Part shown: positions 62,958 through 64,000 of the stretch, piece by piece
How positions within the stretch are numbered: position 1 is the first letter of the stretch
Layout of the letters: the number at the start of each line of letters is the position of its first letter
NCBI RefSeq assembly: GCF_025751515.1
Contig: NZ_JAOWLE010000001.1
Coordinates: 124,001-188,000, forward strand
DNA: 64,000 bases
DNA from: Actibacterium sp. XHP0104
GTDB taxonomy: Bacteria > Pseudomonadota > Alphaproteobacteria > Rhodobacterales > Rhodobacteraceae
Reading direction: 5' to 3'
The notes under the pieces: model-generated
Told to the model about the DNA's origin: nothing
Seen by the model: only the letters and a program-made list of their open reading frames with translations
The model's database searches: none
Position numbers and translations under genes: made by a program

Positions 62958-63122
62958 TGGGGGCTCCTGCCTTGGGGTGGTTTCCCTATTTGTCTTAGAT
63001 CAATGACCGGGGAATGAAAAATGCTCAGAAGGGAAACGTTATTCGTGGTATCATGAACAATTGATCATGGAACAAGCACCCGGCGCAGGGAGGAGAACCG
63101 GCGCTTTCATTCGTGAACAGGG

Positions 63123-63158
63123 TGCTGCGCGGCCCCGGGGCAACCCGGGGTCGCAGCA
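63123..63158 (-). terminator. GC-rich hairpin downstream of the zinc-ribbon protein gene
   Basis: TGCTGCG (63123-63129) pairs with CGCAGCA (63152-63158), with an inner CCCCGGG/CCCGGGG stem. No T-tract follows on the minus strand, so termination is only probable. Confidence 0.45.
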
Positions 63159-63165
63159 GTTAGGG

Positions 63166-64000
63166 CTATTGGTTCTGGGCGATGATATAGCCGACGATCC
63201 CCGCAACAATGGCCCCCGCCACCACGGCCAGCGCGATCTTCCAGGCCGACCAGGGCCGTTCGCCCTGCACGCGACCGGTGCGGCCGTTGACGACAAAGCG
63301 ATAGGTTTTGCCGCGGTATTTATAGGCGGCCAGCCAGACCGGCAGCAGGATATGCTTGAAGGTCACGTCCGAAATCGCGGTATCGAGCGAATGAATGCGC
63401 TGCCGGTCGCCGCCGATGTCGAATTTCACATCACGCTCGATCACCCGGTCCATCTGGGCGCGGGCTTCGGTATAGCCGTCGGTCAGTGCGACCGTATAGC
63501 CCTCGGCCTGAAAGCCTGCCAGGTATTCTGGGGTATAGGGTTCCAGCGCCGACAGATCCCAGGGCTCCAGCGCGTCGGTGAACCTTTTGGGCAGGCTGCG
63601 TGAGGCCAGAACCAGCACATCGTCGAACCAGCGCGCGACGCGGCCCGAGGCCGGGCGCCAGCGGATTTTCTGAACCTGCACTCGTTGGGGTTTGCCGTCG
63701 CGCATCACGGTGTGGGTCTCATAGTAGACCGTTCCGCGCTCGCCGCGATAGGCGGTGCGGGTGTCGGCGTCAAATGTCCAGTAAGGCACATAGATTCCCT
63801 GCATCCGCCGGCCCTTGCGGGCATAGTCCTGCAATCCGTTCGGCGCGAACCACAGCCGGCCCAGCCAGTTGGTCATCGCCTGGCGCGCGGCGGGTTCGTC
63901 CAGGGCAAAGGGCAACAGGCCCTTGGGCTTGATATGCCGGTGCGTGCCCGTATCGGTGACGATGGGTGTGGCGCAGAAGGGGCATTCGCTGGCGTGCCGG
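63166..64000 (-). CDS. Zinc-ribbon membrane protein (5' end beyond window)
   Basis: The visible 278 codons run to the right edge; the start is missing. A CPFC half of a zinc ribbon lies close to the edge, and the other Cys pair must be upstream. A long soluble domain follows with NGLQDYARKGRRMQGIYVPY and FKHILLPVWLAAYKYRGKTY, and one C-terminal membrane helix (IALAVVAGAIVAGIVGYIIA). This matches the proteins often annotated as TFIIB-type zinc ribbon or primosomal-like membrane proteins in alphaproteobacteria. Function is unknown. Confidence 0.75.
   Translation of the reverse strand, partial: RHASECPFCATPIVTDTGTHRHIKPKGLLPFALDEPAARQAMTNWLGRLWFAPNGLQDYARKGRRMQGIYVPYWTFDADTRTAYRGERGTVYYETHTVMRDGKPQRVQVQKIRWRPASGRVARWFDDVLVLASRSLPKRFTDALEPWDLSALEPYTPEYLAGFQAEGYTVALTDGYTEARAQMDRVIERDVKFDIGGDRQRIHSLDTAISDVTFKHILLPVWLAAYKYRGKTYRFVVNGRTGRVQGERPWSAWKIALAVVAGAIVAGIVGYIIAQNQ

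Overview
The window is a GC-rich, densely packed bacterial chromosome segment of about 60 protein genes with no rRNA, tRNA, insertion sequence or CRISPR array that I can see. Gene content and order point to an alphaproteobacterium of the Rhodobacterales (Rhodobacteraceae, in the broad Rhodobacter/Paracoccus/Roseobacter sense). The main clues are the aa3 cytochrome oxidase cluster ctaC-ctaB-(coxF-like)-ctaG-ctaE-SURF1-thrC-M16 peptidase, a Flp/Tad pilus locus whose pilins carry the GAVTVDWVVLTAAVVG motif, a lysC-ptsP pair, a Hint-domain protein and many 1 to 4 base gene overlaps. The genus cannot be fixed from this alone.

Layout. 1-5716 (minus): Tad pilus genes, namely cpaE (cut by the left edge), an OmpA-type lipoprotein, the secretin cpaC, cpaB and four Flp pilin genes. 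Three of the pilins are identical proteins carried on a 498-bp tandem repeat. 6011-8227: lytic transglycosylase and the 3-oxoacid CoA-transferase scoBA. 8344-13707 (minus): topA, dprA, tldD. 13878-22797 (plus): cytochrome oxidase subunits and assembly factors, threonine synthase, M16 peptidase, GNAT, FAD-linked oxidase. 22794-30267: ArsC-like, pyrD, DUF952, a plus-strand 5'-nucleotidase, Hint protein, a 39-residue protein, pgeF, midA-like, lgt. 30363-35934: ubiK, a repressor-like gene behind a 40-bp inverted repeat, a YbjN-proC-csaA-hydroxyacid dehydrogenase operon, tdk and a CII-like DNA-binding protein. 36060-37161: a Xre/RES toxin-antitoxin pair. 37136-39131: flavin reductase, GNAT, EcsC-like. 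39132-40098: a small AT-richer islet with two unknown membrane proteins. 40099-47131: ptsP-lysC, DUF1178, HDAC-like hydrolase, thpR, waaA. 47723-55507 (plus): adk, then a solute-transport and signalling cassette (DUF4212, sodium/solute symporter, DUF294 nucleotidyltransferase-like protein, membrane protein, single-domain response regulator, sensor-kinase-like protein fused to a DnaQ-type exonuclease). 55509-61478 (minus): urtEDCBA urea ABC transporter, with a divergent LysR regulator across a perfect 19-bp palindrome. 62520-64000: dtd and the 3' part of a zinc-ribbon membrane protein.

Functional themes. The left arm builds a surface pilus. Two pilin repeats and dprA each carry a TTAAC-N5-GTTAA-like box with one mismatch, so a shared CtrA-type control of adhesion and DNA uptake is possible. 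The centre serves respiration and core biosynthesis. The right arm couples uptake of small nutrients (probably acetate-like organic acids, and urea) to dedicated signalling proteins. The least explained items are the sensor/exonuclease fusion, the AT-rich two-gene islet and the repressor with its long inverted repeat. Base composition statements are by eye; no alignment or database search was possible.
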